Assembly (NCBI RefSeq): GCF_001544575.2
Contig: NZ_FCNY02000004.1
Location: 1 to 64,000 of the forward strand
Direction of reading: 5' to 3'
DNA: 64,000 bases
Origin: Caballeronia cordobensis
Lineage (GTDB): Bacteria; Pseudomonadota; Gammaproteobacteria; Burkholderiales; Burkholderiaceae
Shown: piece after piece, positions 61,324 to 64,000 of the stretch
Layout of the letters: every line of letters starts with the position of its first letter
Position numbering within the stretch: the stretch's first letter is position 1
Notes under the pieces: model-generated
What the model was told of the DNA's origin: nothing
Databases searched by the model: none
What the model saw: only the letters and a program-made list of their open reading frames with translations
Made by a program: the position numbers and the translations under genes

Positions 61324-64000
61324 ATGAAAAAACTCTTTGCGATGGTGTTTCAGCCGCTCGTCCCGCTCGTCGTCGGGATGCTGCTCATCGCGGGCGCGAT
61401 CTGGATCGCCGGGCCGCTCGTGTCGTTCGCGGGCGCGTATCCGCTCGAACGGCGCGAGGCGCGCTTCATGGCGATCGGCTGCGTCGCGCTGCTGTTCGTG
61501 CTGAGGCGCATCTGGGTTGCGTGGAGCGCGCGGCGCACGCAGGCCGCGCTCGCCTCGGGACTCGCCGCGCCGCTTCCCATGCCGCGCGCCGCCGCCGCGC
61601 CCACGCCGGGCGAAGCCGAAGTCGCGACGCTCGCCAAACGCTTCGACGAGGCGCTCGCCGCGCTGCGCTCCGCACGCCTCGCGGCGTCGGGCAGAAAGCC
61701 GGGCTGGCGCGACTGGGTCACGCTGTCGGGCCGGCAATATCTGTATCAGTTGCCGTGGTACATGTTCATCGGCGCGCCGGGCGCGGGCAAGACGACCGCG
61801 CTGGTGCATTCCGGCCTGCGCTTTCCTCTGGCCGAGCGCTTTGGCACCGACAAGATCCGCGGCGTCGGCGGCACGCGCAACTGCGACTGGTGGTTCACCG
61901 ACGACGCCGTGCTGATCGACACCGCCGGGCGCTATACGACCCACGAAAGCGACCGCGACACGGATCAGGCCGCGTGGCAGGGTTTTCTCGCGCTGCTGCG
62001 CAAGACGCGCCCGCGCCAGCCGATCAACGGCGTGCTCCTGACGCTCGCCGTGCCCGACCTGCTCGCCGCGACGCCCGCGCGCACCGAAGACATGGCGGCG
62101 ACGCTGCGCGCGCGCCTGCACGAGCTGACGGAGGCGTTGCGCACGCGCTTTCCGGTCTACGTGCTGGTCACGAAGACGGACCTGCTCGCGGGCTTCACGG
62201 AGTTTTTCGCGGACATGTCGAAGGAAGAGCGCGCGCAGGTCTTCGGCTTCACCTTTCCCTACGATGCGAAGCGCCCGCTCGACGAAGCCGAGTTCGCCGC
62301 GCGCATCGACGCGGAACTCGATGCGCTCGAAGCGCGCCTCGTCGCCCGCCTGCCCGACCGGCTGAACGCCGAGCCCGGCCTCGCGCAGCGCGCCGCCATC
62401 GTGGGCTTCCCGCAGCAGTTCGCCGCGCTCAAGCCGCTTCTCGCCGAGACCTTGCGCGCGACCTTCATGCAGTCCCGCCACGACGACCTTCCGTTCGTGC
62501 GCGGCGTCTATTTCACGAGCGGCACGCAGGAAGGCGCGCCGATCGACCGCGTGATGGGCGCGCTCGCGCGCGCCTTCGGCATCGAGCGCGGCGTGCAGCC
62601 CGCGCGTGCGTCGGCGGGGCGCAGCTTCTTTCTGGAACGGCTGCTCACGCAGGTGGTGTTCGCGGAGCAGGGCTTGGCCGGGTCGAACCTGCAATGGTCG
62701 CGGCGCAGACATGTCTGGCGGCTCTCGGCGTATGCGGCGATCGCGGCGGCGGGCGCGTGCGTGCTCGCGCTGTGGGGCGTGAGCTATGTGCGCAACGAGA
62801 CGTACGTTGCCAGCGTCGACCGGGCCGCGCATGCGGCGCGGCAGGTGGCCGCGGGCACGTCGGCGGCGGGCGCGAGCGTCGCCGCGCTGCTGCCGCTGCT
62901 CTCGGCGGTGCGCGATCTCGCCTCGACGCCGCAGGTCGATGCCGCGCATCCGCCGCTCGCGATGCAACTCGGCCTGTGGCAAGGCGCGAAACTCGACGCA
63001 GCCGCCCGCGGCGCGTACGAGCGCCTGCTCACCGATCTGTTTCTGCCGAAGCTCGCGGCGCGCATCGAGGAGCAGGCGCGCGGCGCGAACCCGGCCAATC
63101 CCGGCTACGCGTACGAGTCGCTCAAGGCTTATCTGATGATCAACCAGCCCGATCATCAGGATGCCGATGCACTCAAGACCTGGATCGTCAGCGACTGGGA
63201 TCGCACGCTGCCGCGCGAAGTCGGCAATGCGGAGCGCGCCGCGCTCGCCGCGCATCTCGACACGCTCTTCGCACGCGGCGTCGTGCATCCGAATCTGCCG
63301 TTCGACGAGCGGCTCGTCGCGCATCTGCGTGGCATGCTCGCCACCAGCACGCTCGCGCAGCGCGTGTACGGGCGGGTGAAGCAGCAAGGCGTGGGCGCGG
63401 ACTATCCGGAGTTCACCGTGGCGCGCGCGGGCGGGCCCAACGCGTCGCTCGTGTTCGTGCGATCGAGCGGCAAGCCGCTCACGAGCGGCGTGCCGGGCCT
63501 GTATTCGTTCGACGGCTATCACAAGGCGTTTCTTGCGGCCGTCGATCAGGTCTCGGCGCAGCTTGCCGCCGAAGAGCCGTGGGTGCTCGGCATCCGCGAT
63601 CAGAGCAGCCTGCCGCGCGGCGATCCGGCCGCCATGCAGCGCCTCACCGAAGACGTCCGGCTGTTGTATCTGCAGGACTACGCGCGCACCTGGAGCGACT
63701 TCCTGAACGACGTCCGCATCGTGCGCTCGGACACGCTCGCGCAATCGGTGCAGATCGCGCGCATTCTGTCCGCGCCCGATTCGCCGCTCGCCATGCTCGT
63801 GAAGGCGGCGGCGCGCGAAACCACGCTCGCCGCGAAGCCTGCGACGGAGACGACCGTCGTCGACAAGGCGAGCGACAAGCTCACCGCCGCGCGCGAGCAA
63901 CTGGAGAAGATCATTCGCGGGCCCGATCCCACGCGCATCGCGCCGGTCGCGCCGGGCACGCGTCTGGAAAGCATCGTCGATGACCGCTTCAGCGGGCTGC
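61324..64000 (+). CDS. tssM: TssM (IcmF) inner-membrane core protein, 3' end outside window
   Basis: Translation from ATG 61324 gives at least 892 residues, continuing past the window. It shows two N-terminal membrane segments (about 8-35 and 45-68), a GTPase-like cytosolic domain with Walker A GAPGAGKT (150-157) and GVGGTRNCDWWFTDDAVLIDTAGRY. A third membrane segment begins near residue 465, and the periplasmic region follows. TssM spans the envelope and binds TssJ and TssL. No frameshift was found in the readable part. The long overlapping frame at 61521-63983 is a shadow. Confidence 0.95.
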   Translation, partial: MKKLFAMVFQPLVPLVVGMLLIAGAIWIAGPLVSFAGAYPLERREARFMAIGCVALLFVLRRIWVAWSARRTQAALASGLAAPLPMPRAAAAPTPGEAEVATLAKRFDEALAALRSARLAASGRKPGWRDWVTLSGRQYLYQLPWYMFIGAPGAGKTTALVHSGLRFPLAERFGTDKIRGVGGTRNCDWWFTDDAVLIDTAGRYTTHESDRDTDQAAWQGFLALLRKTRPRQPINGVLLTLAVPDLLAATPARTEDMAATLRARLHELTEALRTRFPVYVLVTKTDLLAGFTEFFADMSKEERAQVFGFTFPYDAKRPLDEAEFAARIDAELDALEARLVARLPDRLNAEPGLAQRAAIVGFPQQFAALKPLLAETLRATFMQSRHDDLPFVRGVYFTSGTQEGAPIDRVMGALARAFGIERGVQPARASAGRSFFLERLLTQVVFAEQGLAGSNLQWSRRRHVWRLSAYAAIAAAGACVLALWGVSYVRNETYVASVDRAAHAARQVAAGTSAAGASVAALLPLLSAVRDLASTPQVDAAHPPLAMQLGLWQGAKLDAAARGAYERLLTDLFLPKLAARIEEQARGANPANPGYAYESLKAYLMINQPDHQDADALKTWIVSDWDRTLPREVGNAERAALAAHLDTLFARGVVHPNLPFDERLVAHLRGMLATSTLAQRVYGRVKQQGVGADYPEFTVARAGGPNASLVFVRSSGKPLTSGVPGLYSFDGYHKAFLAAVDQVSAQLAAEEPWVLGIRDQSSLPRGDPAAMQRLTEDVRLLYLQDYARTWSDFLNDVRIVRSDTLAQSVQIARILSAPDSPLAMLVKAAARETTLAAKPATETTVVDKASDKLTAAREQLEKIIRGPDPTRIAPVAPGTRLESIVDDRFSGL

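Overview
This window is high-GC (obviously well above 60% by eye) proteobacterial DNA. Codon choice, the type VI secretion (T6SS) gene complement and the neighbouring families (DUF2934, LrgAB, protealysin-like protease, two SAM-cyclase-AAA proteins) suggest a Burkholderiaceae chromosome, most likely Paraburkholderia or Caballeronia. The assignment rests on gene content only. No rRNA, tRNA, CRISPR array or intact insertion sequence was seen.

Positions 1-23000 hold a mixed accessory/housekeeping stretch. In order: the tail of a glycine-rich protein with a strong hairpin terminator; DUF2934 and the lrgA-lrgB pair; a PAS-PAS hybrid histidine kinase; a Mn-catalase behind a sigma-54-like site; a SAM-cyclase-AAA-TPR protein; a protealysin-like M4 protease with an emfourin-type inhibitor; a membrane patatin and a lipoprotein; a sigma-factor-like protein; a receiver-like/LuxR/cNMP-binding regulator; a papain-family protease with a chagasin-type inhibitor lipoprotein; a second SAM-cyclase-AAA-TPR protein; and OmpW. 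In both protease pairs the protease has no obvious signal peptide and the inhibitor looks like a lipoprotein.

Positions 22748-29275 form a tightly overlapping plus-strand operon of T6SS cargo type: DUF6484, TIGR02270, DUF2169, a thiolase-fold protein, a DUF4150 PAAR-like protein, a small protein with a zinc-deaminase signature (HAE ... PCxxC), and two tandem paralogous proteins that are good immunity candidates. It converges on vgrG and hcp.

Positions 29303-64000 are the T6SS cluster: vgrG-hcp (minus); an Hcp-like gene, tssE-F-G-H, FHA, PP2C (plus); an AT-richer PAAR/amidase/membrane-protein cassette followed by a frameshifted tyrosine-integrase scar; tssC-B-A (minus); and tssJ-K-L-M (plus, tssM cut by the window end). 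A two-partner secretion system (a 2303-residue TpsA exoprotein and its TpsB transporter) plus an exported TPR-CHAT protein lies directly upstream of tssABC on the same strand, 12 bp from tssA. This places a surface-exoprotein module inside the T6SS locus and probably in one transcript with the sheath genes.

The strongest candidates for undescribed biology are the deaminase-like T6SS toxin with its paralogous downstream pair, the TPS-CHAT-tssABC fusion locus, the two protease/lipoprotein-inhibitor pairs, and the PAAR-amidase cassette with its integrase scar.
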